From: Aristolochia californica
Taxonomy: Eukaryota > Streptophyta > Magnoliopsida > Piperales > Aristolochiaceae
Length of the DNA stretch: 64,000 bases
Direction: 5' to 3'
Assembly: GCA_029961685.1 (NCBI GenBank)
Contig: JARWKL010000009.1
Location: forward strand, 31,679,708-31,743,707
Shown: in pieces, positions 1-10,229 of the stretch
How positions within the stretch are numbered: position 1 is the first letter of the stretch
Layout: every line of letters begins with the position of its first letter
Program-made: the position numbers and the translations under genes
Notes under the pieces: model-generated
Database searches by the model: none
Told to the model about the DNA's origin: nothing
The model's input: only the letters and a program-made list of their open reading frames with translations

Positions 1-1
1 C

Positions 2-1171
2 TACATGGAACTACCACCAGGTGTAAAAAGTGGTTCTTTGTCTCAAGGTAAAGTTTGTAAATTGCAGAAGTCATTGTATGGGCTGAAACAGTCACCTAGA
101 GCATGGTTTGGAAGATTCTCGACTACAATGACGGAGTTTGGTTATAAACAAAGTAACTCAGATCATACTTTGTTTATAAAACACAAAGAAGGAAAGGTAA
201 CAGCATTAATTGTATATGTTGATGATATGGTCGTGACAGGAGATGACCCAGGTGAAATGCAAGCTTTACAGGAGTATTTAGCTACTAAATTTGAAATGAA
301 GGATCTCGGACAACTTAAATATTTTTTGGGGATTGAAGTTGCAAGATCGAAACATGGAGTCTTCCTTTCACAGCGAAAATATGTGTTGGATCCTCTAGCT
401 GAAACCGGAATGCTTGACTGTAAACCAATAGAAACGCCGATGGAAATGCATCATAAACTCGGAATTCTTCCAGATCAAATTCCAGCAGACAAAGGGCGTT
501 ATCAGCGATTAGTTGGAAGATTAATCTACCTATCCCACACAAGGCCCGATGTAGCATATGCAGTAAGCGTTGTGAGCCAATTCATGCATGCACCAAGTGA
601 AGAACATATGGAAGCAGTATATCGGATCTTGAGATACTTAAAGAGTGCTCCAGGAAAAGGTTTGTTATTCTCAAAAAATGGTATCTCTAGTATTGAAGGG
701 TATACAGACTCTGATTGGGCAGGTGATCAGACAACCAGAAGATCCACGTCGGGTTACTTTACTTTTGTGGAAGGGAATCTTGTCACTTGGAGAAGCAAAA
801 AACAGAAGGTAGTATCAAGATCAAGTGCTGAAGCTGAATTTCGAGGTATGGCTCATGGTGTATGCGAGTTGTTATGGATACGGAATATACTGAGAGACCT
901 AGGGATTGAATACGACAACCCTATGAGTCTTCACTGTGATAACAAGGCAGCTATCGCAATTGCACAAAATCCAGTTCAACATGATCGCACTAAACATGTT
1001 GAAGTTGATCGTCATTTTATCAAAGAGAACCTCGATGCAAAGATTATACAATTCCCCTTTATTCAATCTGCGAGTCAAATGGCGGATATGCTCACGAAGG
1101 CAGTATCAGGGAAAGCATTTCATGGTATAATTGACAAGTTGGGTTTGACTGATATCTATGCACCAACTTGA
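2..1171 (+). CDS. copia pol polyprotein, reverse transcriptase C-terminal part and RNase H (partial)
   Basis: The frame is open from the window edge to a TGA at 1169-1171, about 390 residues, with no internal stop. It starts in the fingers/palm of the copia reverse transcriptase (SLYGLKQSPRAW at about residue 24) and carries the catalytic YVDD box at residues 71-74. It continues through KDLGQLKYFLGIEV, the RYLK thumb region and a copia RNase H domain (YTDSDWAGD, SRSSAEAEF, HCDNKAAI, RTKHVEVDRHFIKE). In this family the protein copies element RNA into DNA and removes the RNA strand. The upstream gag, protease and integrase are outside the window. The ATG at 5 is only an internal methionine, not a real start. 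Confidence 0.93.
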   Translation, partial: YMELPPGVKSGSLSQGKVCKLQKSLYGLKQSPRAWFGRFSTTMTEFGYKQSNSDHTLFIKHKEGKVTALIVYVDDMVVTGDDPGEMQALQEYLATKFEMKDLGQLKYFLGIEVARSKHGVFLSQRKYVLDPLAETGMLDCKPIETPMEMHHKLGILPDQIPADKGRYQRLVGRLIYLSHTRPDVAYAVSVVSQFMHAPSEEHMEAVYRILRYLKSAPGKGLLFSKNGISSIEGYTDSDWAGDQTTRRSTSGYFTFVEGNLVTWRSKKQKVVSRSSAEAEFRGMAHGVCELLWIRNILRDLGIEYDNPMSLHCDNKAAIAIAQNPVQHDRTKHVEVDRHFIKENLDAKIIQFPFIQSASQMADMLTKAVSGKAFHGIIDKLGLTDIYAPT

Positions 1172-1178
1172 GGGGGAG

Positions 1179-1408
1179 TGTTGAAATGTATAGCTTTATA
1201 GCGTGATCGGAGGAAACTGTATAGCGTGATTATTTCCTCCGATCCCGTGATTATATTCTTGATTCTATTCCTTGATTTTAGGATCTAAATTGATCCTAAA
1301 ATCAACTTGTAATATATTATAAATACCTCCTAAACGGAGAAGAATAAATCATCGGAAAACCATTCGTTCAACCTCTGTGATTTTATTTTCGGTTCTCTGT
1401 TTCACACA
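1179..1408 (+). repeat. 3' LTR of the copia element
   Basis: The LTR begins TGTTGAAATG right after the polypurine tract and probably ends in TTCACACA near 1406-1408, giving a TG...CA repeat of about 230 bp. It contains a TATA box (TATAAATA, about 1317-1324), the element's own promoter in the equivalent 5' LTR. The exact 3' boundary is uncertain by a few bases because the second LTR is not in the window. Confidence 0.8.
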
Positions 1409-1463
1409 TCTCATAGAAAAGTTTTTAGGCAATCTGGAGTAACAAGCCTCATAGTTTTGTATT

Positions 1464-1604
1464 GCACAAGAAAATGCATCCTTTGGAGATAAAGACTTGG
1501 ATCAGGAGCATTTTGTCATTGTGGATGATGGTTTGTACTTGACTCTCAATGTTCATAATGTAGACATTGTTATTCAGTGCAGTCAAACACTAAAGTTGTG
1601 TTGA
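1464..1604 (+). other. unrecognised exon-like open segment
   Basis: A 46-codon open stretch, ending in TGA at 1602-1604, reads like conserved protein (acidic segment around LDQEHFVIVDDGLYLTLNV) and follows the copia LTR directly. There is no start codon or clear splice site, and I do not recognise the family. It may be a gene fragment carried or cut by the transposon, or chance. Nothing else is seen from 1409 to 2470 apart from AT-rich sequence that would be first intron of the minus-strand gene. Confidence 0.25.
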
Positions 1605-2470
1605 AATTTGTAGTGCCTTTGATACTTTTGGTCTGGAGGGACATCTAGAATTCCAAGAGATATAAGATGAAGGGATTAAAAACTTTTAGCGGTTCTACTT
1701 TGTGAATTCATAAGAAATTGTTGTCTTCCTGCTCTTCAATGACAAAATTATTTTAAGTGGATAGCATTCATTAAGAAATTACAAATCCTAATTCCTATTA
1801 GCATTGGTGGCTCTGTGGTACAAGTGTAGACAAAGTTATAATTCCACGCTCACATCGTAGATCAACTCGGACTAAATAAAAGACATCATAAAATGAGGTC
1901 AACAAAATGGATGAAGCAATTATCTTTGGATCACTAATGCGCAACACAGGAGCTTTGCGCACTGAATTTAGACCCCTATGTCAATTCACTTTTAGAGGTT
2001 ACTCATAGCCCTCGGGGTGTCTGTCGCACAAAGCCTATATTTGAAACATTTTGATCGGAATCCATACAGCTCCTTGCGATAATTTCAGTACAAAATGCTT
2101 TCCGGTGACAACAGAAGTGAAGGTTTAGGGATTTAAACAATCCCGCTCCTCCATGTCGAGGACCTGATTCACGGATTCTATCTCATTAACATTTACTATT
2201 TTGAGAATCCGACATGTATTAAATAAAGGCCAATTGCAGCGGAACAGTGCAGCGTTAAGAACGCTAAGCTCATGTTAACGTCCATTTTGTAACAGATCCA
2301 TTAGCATTTAGTCTGAGATATAAAAAACATAAAAAGTTCTTCTGAGCTCTCACTTTTACAAAGAATAGCCAACAGTTAAAAATAAAATAAAAAAGCAAGA
2401 TAAATAAATAAAAACGAAAATGAAATAAGCCGAACGGGAGACTCCGGATCTGGAAGCTGAATTTACGCAC

Positions 2471-2728
2471 CTGATGGAAGCTCAGATCGCCTTTATATCC
2501 AAGATTTTTGACCGCCGACGCGATTTCCGTACATATCTTGATCCTATCGGTCATCAAACCAGGCATATCGGTAGGTAGTGAGAACGACCCGTTGATTAGA
2601 TGGAGACATTGAGCGCAGATCGAGCGTAAAACGTCTGGGTCTAGTTCTTGGATGGATGAGACACCGGAGGGAAGTGACACTGCCGACGCTTTGAGAGCGT
2701 TGAGGAGGATTTCCTGAGCTCCGTCCAT
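2471..2728 (-). CDS. CCDC22-like protein, first coding exon only
   Basis: The minus-strand ATG is at 2728 and the exon runs 86 codons to a donor CAG|GTGCGT (exon edge 2471). The peptide (start MDGAQEILLNALKAS, then LRSICAQCLHLIN, SFSLPTDMPGLMTDRIKIC and NLGYKGDLSFHQ) matches the N-terminal calponin-homology-like domain of CCDC22. In animals CCDC22 works with CCDC93 in the endosomal CCC/Commander recycling complex; plants have homologues. The next exon, expected to encode a motif near FLYPSEEDL, is not found between 1409 and 2470. Either intron 1 extends past the window edge with the copia element inside it, or the gene is truncated. Confidence 0.7.
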
Positions 2729-5106
2729 GGTATTCCGGTTTCGAACAACGACTCTTTAAGACTCCAATACTTCAAGAGTTCCCTACGGGAGAGAAATATT
2801 GACAGGTGACGGCAGCGGCACCTAATGGCTGCGAAGGGCGCTTGAGACCCCAATCCAGTATGATGTTCAGAATTTTCTAGGGGGCTCCTCTGTTTCGATG
2901 ATGAGGAGCAAATAAACGGTTTTTTTTTTTTTTCACGTGAGATTTTTTATTTATAGAAAATATAAAAAACAACTGACAGTGTTGAGAATATAACAAATGA
3001 AAGGCATTATCGTGAATAAATTATTTTCATAAAAAAACAAATTTTGGTATAATCAAAGTTAGCCGGGCTTAGTCCAGCCTCTTCCCCTCAAATTCAAGTA
3101 ATATTTAACTAATTTTAAAATTTTGAATTAAAAATAATTTTTAACCTATAACTGATTTTAGTCCAGCCTCTTGTCCAGGGAAAGTGAAAGTGATACCCAT
3201 GATAGTGTACGTCCACGAAGGGAAGTGAAAGTGAATGAACTATGTAATTCATTTTTATTCACTCTCTCAAATGCTCTTTGTGTCCCTCTCTCTCAACGCT
3301 CCGCTCTCTGCTTCCCAACCCTTTCCTCTCTCTGCTTCCCTCTCGACTTTTGTCTCTCTCGATGCTCTTCTCACTGATGATTGGTGATCTTTGAAGCATT
3401 GCTATCGCCCTGTTGCCATGCTACTTCCCTCTCACTTGATCATTGCTCCCCTGTTGTTGTTGCTTAGCCTTGCCCCAGCCTCACCACCTTCCTCTCAACC
3501 CTAAACCCTTATCCCTTCTTCTTTGTTCCCCTCTATTTATCTTATTGCCACTCATTGTCTCAAAATCCAACTTTATCCTCTGGTAGTCTCTCTTTTCACC
3601 AACTACCTTCTCTAAGCTCCTCTCTTTCTTTGATTTCTGTCTTTTTTTCTAGGCTTCTTTGTCTCTCACCTCCCCCTTTTATCTCTTATCCTTCTTTGAT
3701 GTAATTATTTTATTAATTTATAATACACTAAAATCTATTTTATTTGATTAATAGCATACCATATTTATGTATTTATTTATTATATTTATATTTTAGTACT
3801 ATATTAAACCACTAATTTAAGAGTGACAATTAAGATATTATAAAAATAAAAATTTGATCAAGTATCTAGATATTAATAAAAGTAAATATTTTTGTTTAAG
3901 CATTCTATATTTTATAATTAATTAAATAATATTTTTATTTTACTTGTAATTATTGTATTAATTTATTTTTAAATAAAATTTATCTTAATTTATTAATAAA
4001 ATATCCTATTTAAATATTTAATATTAAAGAATTTTAATATTATATTAATTTACTAATTTAAGAGTGATAATTAGAATATTATAAATGTCATAATTTGATT
4101 AAAATACTCTATTTGATTAAGTATCTAGACATGATAAAAGTAACCATGTTTGTTTAGGTATATTATTTGTTATATTTAAAATTGAAATTATTTAGCTTAT
4201 TTTGATAGTTAAAAATTTAAATACATAAATCTATCAGAATATTTTATTAAAAAACTCATTCTCTTGTTTCCATTATATTTTCTATTGTGCACACTAACAT
4301 AATAAAGTATTTTCCATTGAACACACAACGTAATTCACTTTCACTTTTAAGGTGTACTAATACCCCCCCATGTGTTTTAGAATAACATTACATTATGGTT
4401 AGAATTTGGAATAAGTTTTCTAAAGGGGGGTTAGTCCACCATGAACTTGAATTGAAGTGAATAATTGAATTGATTCAACTTCAACTCATCTTTGGGTGTT
4501 AGTGTAGACAAGTTCAAGTGTACTGGAAAACAAATTCCAGTGTTAGTGCCCCCATATAAAACGTATGATATAAACAAGAAAACGAGTAACATTTTATAAT
4601 ATACTTAAATAGAACATATATCTAAATAGATAATTAACCAAAATAAACATGGTTACTACATTTATAAGTGATTTAACATGTATTATTGGAATATATTAAT
4701 ATCTTAATTAATAAAAAATATATTATATTACTTAATTATTATAGTTTATTATAAATTAATATAATAATTATGTGTGACTAGAATAAATTATTACAAATAA
4801 ATAAATAAATATAAAAAATAATATAAGCGAATATAATAAATAAATAAATTATTTTTTAATAACATAAGATATGTTTTAACATTAAAAACCACTAATTTAA
4901 TACAATAATATATATATTACAACATTGGTATAACTAATTATAGCAAATGGGATAATTAAACCAAAATAATTTAGTAAATATTTATTTAATAATATTTTAA
5001 TTATGACTATTAAATCACTAATTTAATATAGTAATTATAATATAAATATATTAATTAAATAAAAATAATTATTTTACAAATAAACATTATAAATTGTTAT
5101 TTTTAG

Positions 5107-5157
5107 GATGACGGTTTAATTTTTCCTAAGTAAGGAGAAATTAAACCATCGTCTTCC
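5107..5157. repeat. imperfect hairpin at the edge of the AT-rich block
   Basis: GATGACGGTTTAATTTTTCC is followed a few bases later by its near-complement (AGGAGAAATTAAACCATCGTC), forming a stem of about 21 bp with a few mismatches and a loop of about 6 bases. It marks the change from AT-rich to purine-rich sequence and could be a transposon terminus. Confidence 0.5.
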
Positions 5158-5508
5158 TAAGTGCACGTGTCTTCCTCAGCGGTGCTTCGACGGTACACCG
5201 AGAGGGAGAAAAGAGGGAGGCCGAGAGAGAAAAGAAGTCGGGAGGCTGAGAGGCTCTGTGACAGAGGCTAGGCCTCCCGTACTCTGCGACGAAGGTCGAG
5301 AGGGAGAGGAGAGGGAGGAAGGCCGACGGGGGTGGGGGGAAGAGGGAGAAAAGAAAAAAAAAACTTTGTTGAAGGATCGCGGGAGGGGAGGGGAGATGGA
5401 GCAACCCCCGTCGCGCGCTTGAATTGGTCGATTCGCACAATAGGTCTGATTCAGCTTTCCCCCATTTTTGCCTGAGAGAATGAAGTGATGTAATTTATTC
5501 TATACTAA

Positions 5509-5826
5509 CGACGTTATTTAATGAACTATGTAATGCAGGGGGAGTTCATTATACTTCATTGTGGATATATTTTCTATTGTGCACACTAACATAAGAAAAA
5601 AATATTTTTCATTGAACACACTAACAATATAAAGTAATTCACTTTCATTTCACTCCCCCCCCCCGCACGACGTTATTTAATGAACTATGTAATGCAGGGG
5701 GAGTTCATTATACTTCATTGTGGATATATTTTCTATTGTGCACACTAACATAAGAAAAAAATATTTTTCATTGAACACACTAACAATATAAAGTAATTCA
5801 CTTTCATTTCACTCCCCCCCGCCGTG
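5509..5826. repeat. two tandem copies of a 159-bp unit
   Basis: The unit starting CGACGTTATTTAATGAACTA occurs at 5509 and again at 5668, almost unchanged, each ending in a C-rich run. A diverged third relative covers part of the unit and the following sequence at about 4266-4430 (shared TTCTATTGTGCACACTAACA and TGTGTTTTAGAATAACATTA). No ORF is present. It is probably a duplicated MITE or other non-autonomous element. Confidence 0.8.
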
Positions 5827-6509
5827 TGTTTTAGAATAACATTACCGTTATGGTTAGAATTTGGAATAAGTTTTCTAAACTAAACATTTTAAATAGATAT
5901 TAAATTAAAAATATAAATTACTGTTGGGAGTTTTATATTAATGTCACTTTTAATTGGTTGATTATAATAACTTAATAAAGAGTGATTAGAGAGCTGATAT
6001 GTAGTTAGTTAACAATGAATAAGTTTATAATAACGATAATAACAACTTAATTTACTCGCAGTAACTGCAATTTTACTATTGGGAAACAAAAAGTTTAAAT
6101 TGAAAAACATACGAGTTCCTTAACCGGTGATCTGAAATTCAGAGGGATGTCAATTGTCAGGTGTGCTCGGTAGGGGTAGGGGTTTAACTCCTGTGGGTGA
6201 TCTTGCTCCGCTTAGACACTTTCTTTGTGCAACGCAGCCGAGCAGTCTCCAGGTTCCATGTCTTTGGTTGGAAGCTTCAAAGATGCGCAAGAACTAAGAA
6301 TAAACTCCTAATTTCATATTACCAGCAACAAGATGTTCGACGATGGCACACGGCTCATGACCCACCAAGAACGTCTTCCCGAGAAGCAAATAAGTAATAT
6401 CTACCCAGGCATTTGGTTCATTCTAGTTGAGTTTTAAACTCCTTATAGATCATGAACGAAGCCATGTCTCTGGGAAAAGAGCTGCGGGAGCCACTCTATC
6501 CTGAGTAAT

Positions 6510-6531
6510 TTTTTTGTCAGCTGACAAAAAA
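6510..6531. promoter_or_regulatory. perfect palindrome abutting the ABCG26 start codon
   Basis: TTTTTGTCAGCTGACAAAAA (6511-6530) is a perfect palindrome and extends one more base pair on each side, so that the A of the ATG (6531) pairs into it. Its centre CAGCTG is an E-box, and TGAC cores flank it. In RNA it could form a stem at the start codon. Whether it acts as a protein-binding site, an RNA structure or neither is inference. Confidence 0.6.
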
Positions 6532-9390
6532 TGGAAGTTGGACTGGATGATGGGAGGGAGGAGGAGACGGCGTTAAGCCTCCCAATGGTGGGAGCCATGC
6601 AACTCCCTTGCAGCGGTGGTGTTGGTCACAATACAGAGCTCGTGACTCCAGGTTGCCAGATGCAACCCAGACATACAGAGATTGACATAGAACAAGAGGA
6701 CCTGGCTGTGTACAGAGATACCACTCTGCCAATATTTCTCAAGGTATGACATCTCGCCTTTTTGTGATATTTTTGGCAGAAATCTTGTTCAAGGTTGAAG
6801 ACTTGATGTGCTTCCTTTTCTGGGTTAGTTTGAAGATGTGGAGTATAGGGTGCGGACAGGGTCCAAGAACCCGGTGAGGGTTGTAATGGCCAAAGTAGCA
6901 TCACGGGTGAGCAGAGAACAGGGGATGTACAAGCAGATCCTCCAGGGCGTAACGGGGAGTGTAGGCCCAAGAGAGGTTCTTGCGTTGATGGGACCCTCAG
7001 GGAGTGGGAAAACAACGCTGCTGAAAATCATTGGGGGTAGATTGCAGGACAATGTTGAAGGAAAGATCACTTACAATGACATCCCTTACGGTGCCGCCAT
7101 GAAGAGGAGGTTAGTATTTCGGTTCCCCTCATTTCTCACTCTCAAATCAAACAATTTTCAGCCGTCTGATTCCTCACGATTTGTATACAAAACTTATACT
7201 GGATCGACGAATGTTGTACAGGATAGGATTTGTTACCCAGGATGATATTCTCTTTCCCCAATTGACGGTAGAAGAAACTCTAATTTTTGCTGCATTTCTG
7301 AGACTTCCCCGCGACATGAGCCGGCGACAGAAATACACCAGAGTGGAGACTGTCCTGAAGGAGTTGGGTCTCGAAAGGTCTCTATGTTATTTGGCTAAAA
7401 TACTCACAGAGACATCTACAAACGTCTTTACCTTTAACCAGGCTAACTGATGATCTTTTGCTCCATCATCAGATGCAGGCAAACTAAAGTTGGAGGTGCA
7501 TTTGTTCTCAACGGTATCTCTGGTGGAGAACGAAAGAGAACAAGTATAGGTTACGAAATTCTAGTAGACCCTTCAATGTTATTGCTCGACGAGCCCACTT
7601 CGGGATTGGACTCTACCGCTGCCAATCGCCTGCTTCAGATACTTCAAGGGCTAGCCAAGGTTTGTCCGCATTCTGGGCAATCCTTTTTTGTGATCACTAA
7701 CAAATTCGTGTTAATGACGGTTGTATTGGATGGATCATAGTCAGGAAGGACAGTAATTACCACGATCCACCAACCATCAAGCAGAATGTTCCATATGTTT
7801 GATAAATTGTTACTCATATCGGAAGGTTGTCCTCTGTATTATGGAAAAGCCAGAGAGTCCTTGGAGTACTTCTCACAGTTGAGATTTGCACCAGAGTTGG
7901 CCATGAATCCTGCAGAGTTCCTGCTGGATTTGGCGGCTGGACAGGTGACTAACATAAGCGTCCCAGAGGAGCTGACGGTCCCCAAAGCTGCAGAGGATTA
8001 TGAAAGAGATGTGATACAAGTGAGCAATTCTCTCTGAAGTATCTGAATTTTCTTCATTGTGCGGCTTATTTACATTCTTCTTCATTCTCTTTCACTGGCT
8101 TGAATATTTTTCGTTTCCCTGTTCGGGTTTAGTATCTACAGGGGAAGTACAAGGATCACATTGAGCCTCACGAAAAAGAAGTGAATCATAGATCTAGTAA
8201 AGCACCAGCACATCTTCAAATAGCAGCACAAGTTAAAAAGTGCTGGACAATGTCTTGGTTGGACCAGTTCATGATTTTAGCAAAGAGAACATTCAAAGAG
8301 AGGTGCAGAGATTACCTTGACATACTAAGAATAATGCAGACCCTTGGAGTTGCAGTCTTGTTAGGCCTGCTATGGTGGAAATCAAAAGTAGGAACAGAAG
8401 CTCAACTAAGAGATCAGGTAGCATTCAGAATCTCAACAAGTAAATCCTGATAACAGAAATCTGTTCATCTAAATCTAACTCTTTTCCTTCCCACTGCAGG
8501 TTGGGTTGATGTACTACATATGCATCTTTTGGACATCCACGTCGTTCTTTGGAGCAGTTTATGTGTTCCCATTGGAGTGCATCTACCTGATCAAGGAGAA
8601 GAAAGCAGACATGTACAGACTGAGTGCCTATTATTTGAGTAGCACACTCTGTGACATGGTCGCCCACATATCATATCCCACTCTGTTCATGACAATTGTC
8701 TATTTCATGGCTGACTTCAGAAGAACAATCTCCTGCTTCTTCCTCACACTCTTTGCAGTATTACTCATTGTCATCACAACTCAGGTAAGTCAAACACCAG
8801 AGGGAGTATATGATTCCTCGATTCACAATTTGGAAGTAATCGAAAAATTCACCCTTCCTCAGGGTGCAGGAGAACTGTTTGGAGCTGCAGTGATGAGTAT
8901 CAAGAGAGCAGGGATGATAGCCTCAATCGTACTCATGTTGGTTCTCTTAACAGGAGGATATTATGTTCAGGTATTCACTATCTATCTTCCATCTCTTAAC
9001 AATCTCAGCTGTTCTGAAGAAGAGAACCCACGATCTCCAGTGACAGAAGCCAAATACCTAAATCAATCATCTCTCAATTGAACAGATATGCTCACTGTAA
9101 TGAGCTCGTTTGTTTTGCAGCACATTCCCAAATTCATGCAGTGGTTAAAGTACATATCCTTCATTTACTACGGCTTTAGGCTGCTACTGAAAGTTCAGTA
9201 CTCAGGCTACGAGTTATACGAATGTGGGAGTGAAGGTGGCTGCCGGAGTTTGAAGACCTCCCCGACGTTTGACACAATTGACATCAGTGGTGACTATAAA
9301 GAAGTCTGGGTTCTGTTAGCAATGGCCATGGGTTATCGAATCTGCGCTTATGCTTGCCTTCGCAAAAGAATTAGCATGTCCGATTTGTGA
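6531..9390 (+). CDS. ABCG26: half-size ABC transporter, ABCG26 (WBC27) type
   Basis: Nine exons join in frame: 6531-6743, 6829-7109, 7222-7377, 7473-7659, 7741-8019, 8133-8417, 8500-8784, 8863-8970 and 9121-9390, giving 687 residues. Arabidopsis ABCG26 has nearly the same length and closely similar sequence throughout. The N-terminal nucleotide-binding domain has Walker A GPSGSGKT (about 126-133), signature ISGGE (about 232-236) and Walker B LLLDEP (about 253-258). The C-terminal half carries about six membrane segments ([52 protein letters not shown] and others). In Arabidopsis the protein sits in the tapetal plasma membrane and exports sporopollenin precursors for pollen exine. All introns are short with GT/AG ends. 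A palindrome directly precedes the ATG. Confidence 0.93.
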
Positions 9391-9943
9391 CCCTCATATC
9401 AAATGTGTAGAAACAAGAACGGCTTCACAACTTTTTGTAATGAAAGTGATAATCATGTCTGTGGAAGATCCTGTTTCTCTGTTTAACAGTCTTCAAATGA
9501 TATAAAACAGTCACTTTTTTCTTTATAAAGTTTCACTGCCCCGCTTTGTTTGCTTGCTTTCTATGAACCTCTTCTAGTCAGTGCTTTTGTTTTGTATTAC
9601 ATGTTCTTGGTTCTGTACTCTGAAGTTGATCTCTAGTTTGATTTTTTGAGAAATTGAGTGAAATAGGGTTGAGGGAGCGAGATGAATAGGGAGAAGAAGA
9701 GAGACCAGAATTGAGAAGGCGTGATTCTGGATTAGGGGAGAGGCTCGAGCCTCTAATCCATTAGATTAACTTTAGTTCTTGGTAGAGGAAAAGATGCCGT
9801 AGAAGGAAAGAGACAACTAACGGATATAACTCCCTCTGTGAAACCGTAGAAGGATCGTCATCGGACGGTCCAAATCGCATCCTTCTGAATTCCATCTGAC
9901 GTGGGCCCGATTTTGATTTTCGTAATAAAGGGCTCCCATTAAC
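9391..9943. other. 3' flank of ABCG26 and spacer
   Basis: The first 100-200 bp are probably the 3' UTR of the transporter gene. The rest is A/G-rich spacer followed by GC-richer sequence before the ARM-repeat remnant, which may be that gene's old upstream region. No ORF or known repeat is supported. Confidence 0.5.
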
Positions 9944-10229
9944 CGCATAAAGAGGGGAATCTTTCCGCTTCTCCTTGCCGCGGGAGACTCGAATGAAGAA
10001 CCAGAGCGATCAAATTGGAGCTGGAGAAATCAAAACATGGGGACTTGGAATCTAGAATCCAGGCGGCTAGGGACATCTGAAAGCTCGCCAAGGCGTCTGC
10101 CAGCACGCGATCGATCTTTGCCGCTGCTGGGGTGATGCAGCCGCTCGTTTCCATGCTCGGGTCTTCGGAACCCGGCGCGAGGGAATCCGCTCTGCTCCCT
10201 TTACTCAATCTCACCATGCGGAATGAGAG
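9944..10229 (+). pseudogene. ARM-repeat protein (U-box/ARM family) exon, broken
   Basis: The plus strand reads through a stretch typical of the first exon of plant armadillo-repeat proteins: AIKLELEKS, then RIQAARDI, KLAKASASTRSI, VMQPLVSMLGSS and ESALLPLLNLTMRNER. It stops at a good donor (AG|GTGAGAG after 10229). Two in-frame TGA codons interrupt it (9994-9996 and 10078-10080). The second falls exactly where the family has Arg, as expected from CGA to TGA by deamination of methylated CpG. No following exon (usually NKIxIVxAGA...) is found before 11.6 kb. I read it as a truncated pseudogene; the long minus-strand frame over it is only its shadow. Confidence 0.65.

Larger units (their letters stand above)
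1..1408 (+). mobile_element. Ty1/copia retrotransposon, 3' part (pol end plus 3' LTR)
   Basis: The window opens inside a copia-type LTR retrotransposon. Visible in order are the reverse transcriptase/RNase H end of pol (2-1171), a polypurine tract AGGGGGAG (1171-1178) and one LTR (1179 to about 1408). The 5' part and 5' LTR lie outside the window, so no target duplication can be checked. The open frame suggests a fairly young insertion. It lies on the strand opposite to the CCDC22-like exon at 2471-2728, either in that gene's first intron or just beyond a truncated gene. Confidence 0.93.
2880..6509. other. AT-rich, repeat-rich intergenic spacer
   Basis: No protein gene is supported here. The stretch has a pyrimidine-rich block (about 3230-3680), a very AT-rich block (3700-5100), a purine-rich block (5160-5400) and tandem copies of a 159-bp unit (5509-5826). 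The AT-rich block holds a diverged direct duplication (about 3810-3930 versus 4045-4170). It also holds inverted relatives of the same motifs at about 4600-4680, suggesting overlapping old foldback or MITE-like elements. The last 300 bp before 6531 are probably promoter and 5' UTR of ABCG26. Confidence 0.6.

Noticed and set aside
5141..5440. 99-codon minus-strand frame
   Set aside because: Purine-rich low-complexity DNA giving a Ser/Pro/Phe-rich product; no start context or domain.
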